DNA from: a bacterium
Lineage (GTDB): Bacteria; Spirochaetota; UBA4802; UBA5550
NCBI GenBank assembly: GCA_024224995.1
Contig: JAAENB010000892.1
Coordinates: 1-26,821 of the forward strand
Direction of reading: 5' to 3'
DNA: 26,821 nucleotides
Positions within the stretch are counted from its first letter, which is position 1, and each line of letters begins with the position of its first letter. The notes below the pieces were generated by a model. The model ran no database searches. It had not been told where the DNA came from and saw only the letters and a list, made by a program, of their open reading frames with translations. Shown one piece after another: positions 1-7,758 of the stretch. The translations under genes were made by a program, and so were the position numbers.

Positions 1-96
1 GGGTTGTGAGGACTGTTTGACCGGAGGGAGTTCCGCAGCAATCCAAAGAGCCCATGCTTCTACGCCCGCGCACAAGCAAAAAGAGTTTCTTGAGAG
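1..96 (+). repeat. Hairpin-plus-tail repeat, copy 1 (left arm cut by window edge)
   Basis: Positions 1-55 match 173-227 almost base for base (gggttgtgaggactgtttga, then a small GGAG/TTCC inner hairpin, then agttccgcagcaatccaaag and agcccat). The right outer arm (54-66) differs from that of copy 2, and its partner arm would lie left of the window. The copy ends in a 19-nt tail, AAAAAGAGTTTCTTGAGAG (78-96), which recurs inverted at 26068-26086. A separate small hairpin (ccctgc/gcaggg, 103-117) follows. No gene is visible in 1-289. Confidence 0.8.
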
Positions 97-148
97 TGCT
101 GACCCTGCGAAGCAGGGAAAAAATAGGTCAGAAACAAAGCTGCATCCA

Positions 149-275
149 GCCTTGAAGTAGTATGGGCTCTTTGGGTTGTGAGGACTGTTTGAGCGGAGCG
201 AGTTCCGCAGCAATCCAAAGAGCCCATACTACTTCAAGGCCGGCGCACAAACACAATTTAGTTTCTTGAGAGAGG
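149..275 (+). repeat. Hairpin-plus-tail repeat, copy 2 (complete)
   Basis: A perfect 26-bp inverted repeat (149-174 against 215-240) encloses a 40-nt loop, which has its own inner stem (gcgga 193-197 / tccgc 204-208). The loop and the proximal stem match copy 1, while the distal stem sequence differs yet still pairs perfectly. The copy ends in the tail AGTTTCTTGAGAG (260-272). The tail runs directly into AGAGGAG (271-277), the Shine-Dalgarno of the gene starting at 290. No open frame of substance lies here on either strand. Confidence 0.85.
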
Positions 276-289
276 AGTTCATATAAACA

Positions 290-1276
290 ATGACAGGAAA
301 AAAATTTATAGAAACAGTCTCCCTGGAAACAATAGACCTACAGAACAGGGATTTTAAGATCAGTAGAAAACACATCGATGAAAAGCTGGAACGATCAATA
401 CAAAATTTCGGTATCCTGGAGCCCATACTTCTCTTAAAAGAAAAAAACAGGGAAAAATACAGGGTGATATTCGGCTTTAACAGGCTCGATACCCTTGCGA
501 AAACAGGGAATACTACCGTTCCCGCTATTATACCTGAAAACATGGAACCCGGGCTGTATATGCGCTATTTATCCGTAAAATCTTACCGAAACGAAATAGG
601 CCCGGCAGGAAAAATAAAAGCGGTTTCCATCTTAAAAGAAATGCTGAAAGCATCACAAGAGTCTCATGCCATACAAAAAAGTCAATTTAGAAAACTCTGT
701 AAAACAGGGCTAAATCTACCGGATGAATTCATTGAAAATGAATCACTAATAGATTCTTTTAACAGCCTGCCCCCTGTTTTACCTGATTATTTCGACAGTA
801 AAGACATCAATTTCAGGGCAATTAAAGATACCTTAAAACTTCCTGCTGAAGCTCTTATGCAGCTTACCCAATGGCTGGAATGGATTGATCCTGCGGGGCT
901 GAGAGTCAATATTTTCAAAGGGATTATAGATCTCATGACAGATATATACAGACGCGATAAAAACAAGACTTCCATACAGATATCGATCCCGGCCGAACAC
1001 AATAATTTTACCGACAGAAGAAAAAAAGAAGAATACATTTACCGGGAACTTTTCAAAATTCGATACCCCGAATACTCGGCACAAAAGGAAAAAATAGATA
1101 GTATTATCAATGAATTTGCTTCTCATGGGATAGCGATCAAATACCCGGAATACTTTGAAGGTGAAACTATTGATATAACACTCTCCGTTAATAAAAAAGA
1201 AAAATCCCAGCAGCTAAAAAACAAGCTTGAATATATCGATAATAACAAAATAAGCCTGCTTCTCGAAATGCTGTAA
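290..1276 (+). CDS. ParB/Srx N-terminal-domain protein
   Basis: The protein has 328 aa. Residues about 8-85 look like a ParB/sulfiredoxin-fold nucleotide-binding domain: a helix with the pattern LERSIQNFGILEPILL, then a strand and the box GFNR (residues 62-65), which corresponds to the GxxR nucleotide-binding box of ParB-like proteins. The remaining ~240 residues are helical, lysine-rich and not recognised; they lack an obvious ParB helix-turn-helix and dimerisation region. It is therefore more likely a ParB-like regulator or adaptor than the chromosomal segregation ParB, and no parA is adjacent. The start is ATG 290 with AGAGGAG at 271-277 (12-nt spacing, rather long), supplied by the end of the upstream repeat. 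A small hairpin (1278-1293) without a T-run follows the stop. Confidence 0.7.
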   Translation: MTGKKFIETVSLETIDLQNRDFKISRKHIDEKLERSIQNFGILEPILLLKEKNREKYRVIFGFNRLDTLAKTGNTTVPAIIPENMEPGLYMRYLSVKSYRNEIGPAGKIKAVSILKEMLKASQESHAIQKSQFRKLCKTGLNLPDEFIENESLIDSFNSLPPVLPDYFDSKDINFRAIKDTLKLPAEALMQLTQWLEWIDPAGLRVNIFKGIIDLMTDIYRRDKNKTSIQISIPAEHNNFTDRRKKEEYIYRELFKIRYPEYSAQKEKIDSIINEFASHGIAIKYPEYFEGETIDITLSVNKKEKSQQLKNKLEYIDNNKISLLLEML

Positions 1277-1408
1277 GCGCAGCTTCCGCTGCGTCCGGGA
1301 ACATTAATTTATTGGGTACGTGCGGAAATTAGTCCTGTCTTTGATATAAAACCTAAAAATTGAAACTGCTGCTGTAAAAGCAGGATTATCTTTAATTATT
1401 TAATATTA

Positions 1409-1750
1409 TTAATGAATCGTATCTTTGTCATCTTTTTCAGAGGGGGCCAGATCTTTATCGACATGAGGAATAATGAGGATAATGCTATTAAAAATAAATC
1501 CTGTAACTAAAAATTTCGACAGTTCAGCATTTATTTTGGAAACTTCAAAAAGCTGGTGTGTAATATAGATACAATTATCCATCAACTCTTTCAAAAAAAT
1601 ATCATTTAGAGATTCATCACTACCGGACCTGGATAGCTTTTCCTCGGCAGTTTTCCTGGATTCCTTTATGATCGCATCAAGAAGATTCCGGAAAAAAAGG
1701 TCAAAATCTTTATTGTATTCTACTTCAAAGCCACTTTTTAATTTTATCAT
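1409..1750 (-). CDS. Small hypothetical protein
   Basis: The protein has 113 aa and no family is recognised. It is charged and helical in the first ~70 residues. A hydrophobic stretch (LVTGFIFNSIILIIP, about residues 81-95) may be a membrane segment or a buried helix, followed by an acidic tail. It lies about 60 bp downstream of the S1-domain gene on the same strand. Between them is an imperfect inverted repeat (1764-1772 against 1792-1801, 19-nt loop, no T-run). No good Shine-Dalgarno precedes the ATG at 1750, so the start and even the coding status are uncertain. Confidence 0.5.
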   Translation of the reverse strand: MIKLKSGFEVEYNKDFDLFFRNLLDAIIKESRKTAEEKLSRSGSDESLNDIFLKELMDNCIYITHQLFEVSKINAELSKFLVTGFIFNSIILIIPHVDKDLAPSEKDDKDTIH

Positions 1751-1810
1751 TTTTTAACGCATGGGAAAACTGAACATAAAAACCTCATGCACAGTTTTTC
1801 CAAAAATATT

Positions 1811-3262
1811 TTATTTATCCAGATTCTTTTTTAAATCCTCAAATTTGTCCTTAAAAAGATTTCCTAATGTAGATCCTTCGGATTCTTGATTCTTATCCTG
1901 AAATTCCCTGTAATCAGCCATTTCCTCTTTCTTAAAAGCTCCGGTTTCGCTTAAAATAAGATTTTTATTCTCCTGGCTCATATCTTTTACAACAAATTTA
2001 ACTTCCTTTCCAACAGAATAGACTTTTTGAATATCGCTATTATCTCTTGCGGCCAATTCGGTTCTTGGAATAAAACCAAGCATACCATTATCCAATCGAA
2101 CATTGATTCCTGTTGGTTTTGATATTTCAATTATGCCCTTATGTACCCCACTCATTGTTTCCATGGAAGCGTCTGCCCAGGGATCGGGATTATCGGTTAA
2201 CAGTTCAAGAGCAACTCTTCTTTCACCGTTGTCGATGCTTACAATTTTGGCATTAACAACAACACCAATCGAAAGAACATCCTCGGGTTTATTTATTCTT
2301 TTTACATGACTCATTCTTGAGATATGAATAAATCCTTCCAGACCGGGTTCAAGCTCAAGGAAAGCACCGCTTTTAATAATATTAACAATTTTCCCCTTAA
2401 CACTTTGCCCTTCGGAATAATTTACAATATTTTTCCATGGCTCAGGAGAAAGCTGTTTCACACTCATAGAAATACGTTTTTTATCCCAATCAATCGACAA
2501 AATTTTTCCCGAAATTTCATCACCTTCTTTAAATGAAACCGGGTTGGAATACCTGCTCCAGGAAAGCTCGGATTTCGGGACCAATGCCTCTACTCCCCCA
2601 ATATCAACAAATATACCAAAATCCCGCCTTGTTTTTACTATTCCCTGTACAACATCACCTTCTTTGATACTCTTTTTGAGTTCTTCCTCTTTAAGTTGTC
2701 TCTCTTCATCGAGAAGAACCCTCCTGGATAATACAATATTCTTTCCACGCTCTTCAAATTTAATAATTCTAAAAGGGAATGTGCTTTGAATTAAATCTTC
2801 AGGTTTTTCCGGGGCTCTACTGTCTATTTGAGAAAAAGGACAAAAACACCTGGTTCCTGAGAGAGATACGGAATACCCACCTTTTACAACACCGATGATT
2901 GTTCCTTCTACAGGAACACCGCTCTCATAAGCAATTTGCAAAACTTCAGTATTTATCTGGCCTTTTCCAAGCCTGGAAGTCAGCTGAATTTCCCCTCTAC
3001 CGATAGAAGAGATATACCCTTCTATAGTGTCACCCTGTTTAACAGCAACATTCCCATCATCGTCAACAAATTCACTAATTTCGATTACAGCTTCACTTTT
3101 TCCTGAAATATCAACAAAAACATTCTCATTATCAAGAAAAACCACTGTCCCGTGAACCTTATCACCAACTGCAAAATCATCAGTCCTGTTTATTGAATCT
3201 TCGAGCATCTGCTCAAAATCTTCACTACTCATATCTTCATTAATATCATCAAACTCGCTCAT
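1811..3262 (-). CDS. rpsA: S1 RNA-binding-domain protein (30S ribosomal protein S1-like)
   Basis: The protein has 483 aa with five recognisable S1 (OB-fold) repeats at about 32-97, 115-181, 201-269, 284-354 and 369-437. The third and fourth are the most canonical (TRRDFGIFVDIGGVEALVP; IKSGAFLELEPGLEGFIHIS). An acidic N-terminal segment (1-27) and a lysine/glutamate-rich tail (441-483) flank them. Ribosomal S1 binds mRNA leaders and helps place them on the 30S subunit, and repeats 3-4 fit that role. Repeats 1, 2 and 5 are divergent and E. coli S1 has six domains, so this may be the genuine RpsA or a paralogous RNA-binding regulator. The ATG at 3262 has no strong Shine-Dalgarno. Confidence 0.75.
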   Translation of the reverse strand: MSEFDDINEDMSSEDFEQMLEDSINRTDDFAVGDKVHGTVVFLDNENVFVDISGKSEAVIEISEFVDDDGNVAVKQGDTIEGYISSIGRGEIQLTSRLGKGQINTEVLQIAYESGVPVEGTIIGVVKGGYSVSLSGTRCFCPFSQIDSRAPEKPEDLIQSTFPFRIIKFEERGKNIVLSRRVLLDEERQLKEEELKKSIKEGDVVQGIVKTRRDFGIFVDIGGVEALVPKSELSWSRYSNPVSFKEGDEISGKILSIDWDKKRISMSVKQLSPEPWKNIVNYSEGQSVKGKIVNIIKSGAFLELEPGLEGFIHISRMSHVKRINKPEDVLSIGVVVNAKIVSIDNGERRVALELLTDNPDPWADASMETMSGVHKGIIEISKPTGINVRLDNGMLGFIPRTELAARDNSDIQKVYSVGKEVKFVVKDMSQENKNLILSETGAFKKEEMADYREFQDKNQESEGSTLGNLFKDKFEDLKKNLDK

Positions 3263-3467
3263 ACTGGCAACCCGTTTTTCATATAATTTGTCCCGATTCC
3301 TATTAGGTAATAATCAAGCAGACTCGGAACTAGGAGGTTACATTTTACAAGCCCTATGAGATCATTGTAAACAATTTTATGACAATAGCTTAATTTTTTT
3401 GTATATTGCCTTTATGACCACTTAATTTTCCTCTTTGATTAAACAATAAAACAAACAATAAAAACAA

Positions 3468-3496
3468 TTGACATATTTTCATATTAGTGATATTTA
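3468..3496 (+). promoter_or_regulatory. Candidate sigma-70 promoter for the HEAT-repeat/exonuclease pair
   Basis: A perfect -35 TTGACA (3468-3473) is followed after 17 bp by tattta (3491-3496), a weak -10. Transcription would start about 40 nt before the ATG at 3547. The leader then holds a short hairpin (caggga 3505-3510 / tccctg 3518-3523). Confidence 0.4.
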
Positions 3497-3546
3497 ATGA
3501 TTTCCAGGGAAAATCATTCCCTGATATACATTTTATGGAGAACACT

Positions 3547-3999
3547 ATGAAAAAGCTCATTTTCTCAGTAATAGCCCTTTTTTTATCAACAATGATACTA
3601 CACGCAGCAGAAGAAAAATCTGCGGAATCCTACATGGCCGATCTTGATGCCGGAAAAGATGAAAAAATAATTGTCAAAGCTGCGGAATGGCTTGGCAAAA
3701 AAGAAGAAAAAGACGCAATTCCCAAATTAATAAAACTTCTTGATGATGACAGAGAAAATGTCCGATCGGAAGCAACAGTTGCATTAGGATACATTGGAGA
3801 GGAAACTGCTGTAGAAGCCCTGAACAAGGTTCTCCTTAACGATGAAAGCGCAAATGTACGATATGCGGCTTTCCTTGCCACTCTCAGAATAGGATCTAAA
3901 AAATCAATTGAAACCTGGAAAAAGGCAAAAGAGACAGAAACCGATCCTTTCATCAAAGATCTTCTAAAAAAGATGGAAGAAAAGATTAAAGGAGAATAA
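3547..3999 (+). CDS. Exported HEAT-repeat protein
   Basis: The protein has 150 aa. The start is ATG 3547, chosen because GGAG (3537-3540) sits 6 nt upstream and because it gives a clean signal peptide (MKKLIFSVIALFLSTMILHA, cleavage before AEE). An upstream ATG at 3487 in the same frame would bury that signal. The mature protein contains two to three HEAT/PBS-lyase-like helical repeats (AIPKLIKLLDDDRENVRSEATVALGYIG; AVEALNKVLLNDESANVRYAAFLATLRIG), a scaffold for protein-protein contacts, here in the periplasm. It is followed after 8 bp by the exonuclease gene, so the two are probably co-transcribed, although one product is exported and the other is not. Confidence 0.8.
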   Translation: MKKLIFSVIALFLSTMILHAAEEKSAESYMADLDAGKDEKIIVKAAEWLGKKEEKDAIPKLIKLLDDDRENVRSEATVALGYIGEETAVEALNKVLLNDESANVRYAAFLATLRIGSKKSIETWKKAKETETDPFIKDLLKKMEEKIKGE

Positions 4000-4007
4000 T
4001 TTTCCCA

Positions 4008-4817
4008 TTGAATTATGAAGAAGTTAAATACCTGGTATTTGATGTTGAATCAGTTCCCGATCCCAGGTTAATCAAAATGGTGAAGTACCCGGATGAAGAA
4101 CTGAGCGACACGGATGCTGTTGCAAAATTCCGGGAAGAAATCATGACAAACAGTAACGGCGTGTCGGATTTTATCCCGGTAACTTTTCAATACCCCATTT
4201 CAATCTGTATCGCAAAAATAAGAAGTGATTTGTCCTTAATAGATATTGTAAGTCTTGATGAACCACGGCTCAAAACCCGGGAAATGGTGCGCCTTTTCTG
4301 GCTTGGTATTGAAGATCTTTACGACCACGCTTCCATGGTAACATTCAATGGCCGGGGTTTCGACATTCCTCTCCTTGAAATGATGGCCTACCGCTACGGT
4401 TTTAAGGCAAAACGGCATTTTAAAGATAAATTTGCAGGAAGGTTCCGTTTTGGTACAAAACATATAGATCTCCAGGACTGGTTGTCGAACTATAATGCTA
4501 TTCGCATGAATGGAGGATTGAATCTTCTTGCTAAAGTAATCGGCAAACCTGGAAAAATGTCTACAAAAGGCAGCGAAGTCTATGAGATGTTTCTTGAAGG
4601 TAAACTAAAGGAAATAAACGACTATTGTAAACACGATGTACTGGATACTTATTTCATATTTCTCAGGACAAGAGTTATGCTCGGAGAAATTACACTGGAA
4701 CAAGAGCAGGATATTGTCAAAAGAGCCAGGACATTTATCAAAGACAGTCAGGAACGTATCCCGGCAATGAAAGAATACCTCGACAATTGGGGTGACTGGG
4801 ACCCCTGGCCCGCTTAG
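4008..4817 (+). CDS. Predicted PolB-type 3'-5' exonuclease
   Basis: The protein has 269 aa and belongs to the stand-alone DnaQ-fold exonucleases related to the proofreading domain of DNA polymerase B (DNA_pol_B_exo2 type). The three exonuclease motifs are intact: Exo I FDVES (D12, E14), Exo II FNGRGFDIPLL (N114, D119) and Exo III YCKHD (Y206, D210). These acidic residues bind the two catalytic metals. The start is TTG 4008, the only start that keeps the conserved N-terminal strand (VKYLVFDVES) in frame. The Shine-Dalgarno AAAGGAG (3988-3994) lies within the end of the HEAT-repeat gene, 13 nt away. A GC-rich hairpin (4834-4846) lies between this gene and the convergent aroH. Confidence 0.85.
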   Translation: MNYEEVKYLVFDVESVPDPRLIKMVKYPDEELSDTDAVAKFREEIMTNSNGVSDFIPVTFQYPISICIAKIRSDLSLIDIVSLDEPRLKTREMVRLFWLGIEDLYDHASMVTFNGRGFDIPLLEMMAYRYGFKAKRHFKDKFAGRFRFGTKHIDLQDWLSNYNAIRMNGGLNLLAKVIGKPGKMSTKGSEVYEMFLEGKLKEINDYCKHDVLDTYFIFLRTRVMLGEITLEQEQDIVKRARTFIKDSQERIPAMKEYLDNWGDWDPWPA

Positions 4818-4902
4818 CAGTAAGGTTATCGAAGGCCCTGCGGGCCGGGTAAGAGGTAATCGGTACAGTTAAAAAGTTCTCGAATTCACACAGATGCTTA
4901 CA

Positions 4903-5289
4903 TCAAGAACAATCGAGGCTGGTTCCTTCATTATCAAGGTCCGGTCGTAGTTTTTTTGCCCCATAGAGATATACATGTCTCATTTCATGTTGTTTTTTCT
5001 CAGTATTCAGATGCAAAAGTACCCGGATACAGTTTTTCAAACTTCCGGGAACCGGGATTTCCCTGGTACAAAGCATTGGAGTGTAATTCCACCCCAGATT
5101 CCTGGCTGCTACAGCCGGGAATTCAGCATCTATATCTTCGGTAACGGAAAAAACAACAGATACAATCTCGTCAACCTCAACAGTGTTCTTCTCAATCAGG
5201 GACTCCAGCATCTCCCCTGTTTTAGCCAGGATTTCTTCCCTGCTATTTGATTCAATGGTTATTGCCCCCCTGATTCCTCGTACTGCCAT
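4903..5289 (-). CDS. aroH: Chorismate mutase, AroH type
   Basis: The protein has 128 aa and should catalyse chorismate to prephenate, the first committed step towards phenylalanine and tyrosine. It matches the monofunctional trimeric Bacillus-type AroH fold along its length (MAVRGIRGAITIESNSREEIL; EFPAVAARNLGW; LKNCIRVLLH; RHVYLYGAKKLRPDL). Residues equivalent to the B. subtilis catalytic set (R7, E78, R90, Y108) are present at R7, E77, R89 and Y107. A strong Shine-Dalgarno (GGAGTT) precedes the ATG. It lies 13 bp downstream of aroA on the same strand and is the last gene of a three-gene unit. Confidence 0.93.
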   Translation of the reverse strand: MAVRGIRGAITIESNSREEILAKTGEMLESLIEKNTVEVDEIVSVVFSVTEDIDAEFPAVAARNLGWNYTPMLCTREIPVPGSLKNCIRVLLHLNTEKKQHEMRHVYLYGAKKLRPDLDNEGTSLDCS

Positions 5290-5302
5290 TATTCAACTCC
5301 TT

Positions 5303-6577
5303 TTATTCAATTGTCTCAATCTGCGTGCCAATACCGGTCATTAAATCCTTAAAATTCGGGAATGTAACCGAAGCCGATTCTGCGGTAGAAATAACGGTCT
5401 CCCCTTTCGCTGCTAACCCGGCAATGGAAAGTGCCATTACAACCCGATGATCATCATGCCCATCAACTTCTACTCCCTTCAGGCTGCTTTTCCTGATAAT
5501 CAAACCATCAGGCAACTCTTCAATATCGGCACCCATTTTTTTCAGTTCATTACACATCACTGCGATCCGGTCAGTCTCCTTTAATCGAGCCTGTGGCACA
5601 TTAAAAAGCTTTGTCTCTCCCTCAGCAAAACATGCGGCTACGGAAAGAGCAGGAAGAGCATCGGGGATAGCGTTCAGGTCAAAAACCCCTCCCTTCAGTA
5701 TTCCACCTTTTATACGAATACTTTTCTCACCCGGTTCAACAATAGCTCCCATTTCACTTAATATATCGACCACCTCTTTATCACCCTGGGTATCATTATA
5801 ATCAAGTCCTACCAGGTTCAACTCTCCCCCGGTCAGTGCCGCAGCCACGAGAAAAAATGTTGCGGAAGAAAAATCAGCAGGAATGTGTTCTTTAAACCCT
5901 GTATACCGCTGCCCTCCTTTAACCAGGAAATCCATATATCCATTATTTTCATATTCAATCCCCTGTTTATCCAGCCAGTTAAGAGTCATGGTTACATAGG
6001 GTTGTTCGTTTAACAGGGGAACCGCTATACGGGTATCATTCTTAGCCAGGGGAGCTGCTATCAGCAAAGAAGTCAGGTATTGTGAAGTTACAGCCTCAAT
6101 ACTGGTTTCACCACCGGCGATTGGGCCTCTTACAACCAAAGGGGGTTTACCGCTCCATCGCGTAGAAAAAGCTTCACCGCTCAGATCATTAATCGATTCC
6201 ATAAGAGCATCAGCCGGACGATTTCGAATCTGGTGATCTCCGGTAAATACGGTATAACCATCAACCAGGGAGGCCAGCCCCATTCCAATATAAAGAGAAG
6301 TTCCTGAATTTCCGATGTTGATGACATCTTCCGGAATAGGGATATTACCATCTTTACCCTGGACAACCCAACGATTTTCTTCTATTTTAATCTCTGCACC
6401 AAATTGACCAATCATATCAACACACGACCTGGTATCTGATGAATCAAGAGGATGCTCAATTATAGATTCACCTTTTGCCAGTAAAGCAATAACAAGGGCT
6501 CGTATGGTATGAGACTTCGATCCCGGAATATTAACATCTCCGCTTATTTCAGATGGTTTTACTCTAAATTTCATCAT
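5303..6577 (-). CDS. aroA: 3-phosphoshikimate 1-carboxyvinyltransferase (EPSP synthase)
   Basis: The protein has 424 aa, normal for the family. It joins shikimate-3-phosphate and PEP to make EPSP in the chorismate pathway. Visible signatures are PGSKSHTIRALV, GNSGTSLY, AVTSQYLTSLL, PADFSSATFF, DALPAL, RLKETDR and DHRVVMA. They hold residues corresponding to E. coli K22, R124 (NRP), D313, R344 and H385/R386. The PEP-site loop reads NSGTSLY rather than NAGTAMR, so it resembles the class II-like variants. The reading frame begins ATG-ATG. The first ATG (6577) overlaps the upstream stop by 4 bp, while the second (6574) has the better 6-nt spacing from AGGAGA. Either way translation is coupled to the methyltransferase-like gene. 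Confidence 0.95.
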   Translation of the reverse strand: MMKFRVKPSEISGDVNIPGSKSHTIRALVIALLAKGESIIEHPLDSSDTRSCVDMIGQFGAEIKIEENRWVVQGKDGNIPIPEDVINIGNSGTSLYIGMGLASLVDGYTVFTGDHQIRNRPADALMESINDLSGEAFSTRWSGKPPLVVRGPIAGGETSIEAVTSQYLTSLLIAAPLAKNDTRIAVPLLNEQPYVTMTLNWLDKQGIEYENNGYMDFLVKGGQRYTGFKEHIPADFSSATFFLVAAALTGGELNLVGLDYNDTQGDKEVVDILSEMGAIVEPGEKSIRIKGGILKGGVFDLNAIPDALPALSVAACFAEGETKLFNVPQARLKETDRIAVMCNELKKMGADIEELPDGLIIRKSSLKGVEVDGHDDHRVVMALSIAGLAAKGETVISTAESASVTFPNFKDLMTGIGTQIETIE

Positions 6578-7368
6578 TCTTCTCCTGATTCCAGCTTTTT
6601 TCTCATAAAAGTAGAAATATAATATGGCAATGTAATAGTTTCATTATTCATATTATATAAAGAATTAAATTTTTCTCTGTGTTCCTCAATAAATTGAACG
6701 GATGAAGATTTTTTCTCACCAGAGTTTTCACCATATAATTCATTTAAAAGTTCAATTTTTGATCCTAAATTCTCATTAAAAATGGAAAGATTGTCTTTAA
6801 TAAACTTAAATTCATTCAATTCTAAAAATGTTACCAGGTCATTTTTTAAATAATAATCATTATGAATGGGGAAAATCATTCTCATATAATCATCATAGAT
6901 CCCATCCAGGTCTTCATCATGAAGCACAGTGGCCGCCAGAAATAAAATTGCTTCAAAGTTCAATGCGCGTCTAAATTCATCAATTGCCTGACTGGATTCA
7001 ATAAAATCAAAATAATCGATACAGACCAGGAGATCAGCAGCATAGTAATCAACCGGAAAATGAGTAAAGTTACCATTAATGAACCTGATTTTTTTAACTA
7101 TTTCATCATTATTATATTTTTTTATAAACTTTTTAATTGCCTGAAAAGAAGACTCTACCACGACAATATAGAAATCAAACTCTTTAGCAGTTTCATAGAC
7201 CAACTTTCCATTCCCAAGCCCGGCTTTTACAATTACGCCAGGATTATAAGTCTTAATAGTCTCAAAAAGCTGTTCTTTTATAGTGGGATACCTGTTCTCC
7301 GGTTCCAAAAAAATTTTTCTGTCAAAATCACATTCAACAAAGCTGTTAATCTGTTCAAACCTGTTCAT
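6574..7368 (-). CDS. SAM-dependent methyltransferase-like protein
   Basis: The protein has 264 aa. Residues about 40-150 show a Rossmann-like methyltransferase core: strand VIVKAGLGNGKLV (motif I, with K-A-G-L-G-N-G in place of the usual E-x-G-x-G-x-G), strand YIVVVESS (motif II) and DLLVCIDYFDFIES (motif IV region). The second half is acidic and helical with no known domain. The start is ATG 7368, because GAAGGAG (7375-7381) is exactly 6 nt upstream; an in-frame TTG at 7374 is too close to that site. It heads the aroA-aroH unit and overlaps aroA by 4 bp. The substrate is unknown, and the altered motif I leaves open that it binds but does not methylate. Confidence 0.65.
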   Translation of the reverse strand: MNRFEQINSFVECDFDRKIFLEPENRYPTIKEQLFETIKTYNPGVIVKAGLGNGKLVYETAKEFDFYIVVVESSFQAIKKFIKKYNNDEIVKKIRFINGNFTHFPVDYYAADLLVCIDYFDFIESSQAIDEFRRALNFEAILFLAATVLHDEDLDGIYDDYMRMIFPIHNDYYLKNDLVTFLELNEFKFIKDNLSIFNENLGSKIELLNELYGENSGEKKSSSVQFIEEHREKFNSLYNMNNETITLPYYISTFMRKKLESGEE

Positions 7369-7569
7369 ACACAACTCCTTCTAAGGATTTAGAAGTTAGG
7401 ATTTTAAGGAGATAACCAACCTGAACCCTAATAGCAATCTCCTTATCTTTGTAAAGTCACAATTATGCAACTATTTTTTTGAATTTAGGAGTATAGAAAG
7501 CCCAACATCGAACCCGGGCGAAATCCACTTATTTTTTCCTAAAATTACCTGAGTTCAATTGAATTATTA

Positions 7570-7758
7570 TTGACACTTATCAATTCCCCCTGATTATTTC
7601 ACATTAAACCGGCTCAAAACCCATATCTTAAGCCGGAGCAATACAATTTAGCTAAAAAATCAGAGTAGTGTAGAAATATCTCCACCTCTCACTTTTTGAC
7701 TATATATTTAAATTGAATTTAAGTTGAATTAAATTTAATCAAGGAAAAAAATTGTAAA
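7570..7758 (+). promoter_or_regulatory. Candidate promoter and ~155-nt leader of the thiC-like gene
   Basis: TTGACA (7570-7575) and gattat (7592-7597, 4 of 6 to consensus, 16-bp spacing) form a plausible promoter. The leader contains an inverted repeat (ccggct 7609-7614 / agccgg 7631-7636) and a very AT-rich stretch with repeated ttgaatttaa-like units (about 7709-7740). I looked for the TPP-riboswitch signatures (CTGAGA; the ACC-CTGAACCTGATC run) and did not find them in this leader. The rest of the 390-bp gap back to 7369 holds no supported gene. Confidence 0.4.

Noticed and set aside
1..289. Integron attC sites or a CRISPR-like array
   Set aside because: The repeats are palindromic and ~170 bp apart, but I could not find the paired RYYYAAC/GTTRRRY boxes of attC. 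There are only two copies, without the regular short spacers of a CRISPR array.
229..543. 104-aa minus-strand open frame over the start of the ParB-like gene
   Set aside because: It is antisense to a gene with clear domain features, and its beginning lies inside the repeat tail.
1278..1293. Terminator after the ParB-like gene
   Set aside because: A 6-bp GC hairpin is present, but no T-run follows in either direction.
3487..3546. Longer start for the HEAT-repeat protein
   Set aside because: It would place 20 extra residues before a clear signal peptide; the internal ATG has GGAG at 6-nt spacing.
7369..7758. TPP riboswitch in the thiC leader
   Set aside because: Only a short 'aacctgaaccc' (around 7418) resembles the conserved core, and it lies upstream of the likely promoter; the CTGAGA element is absent.
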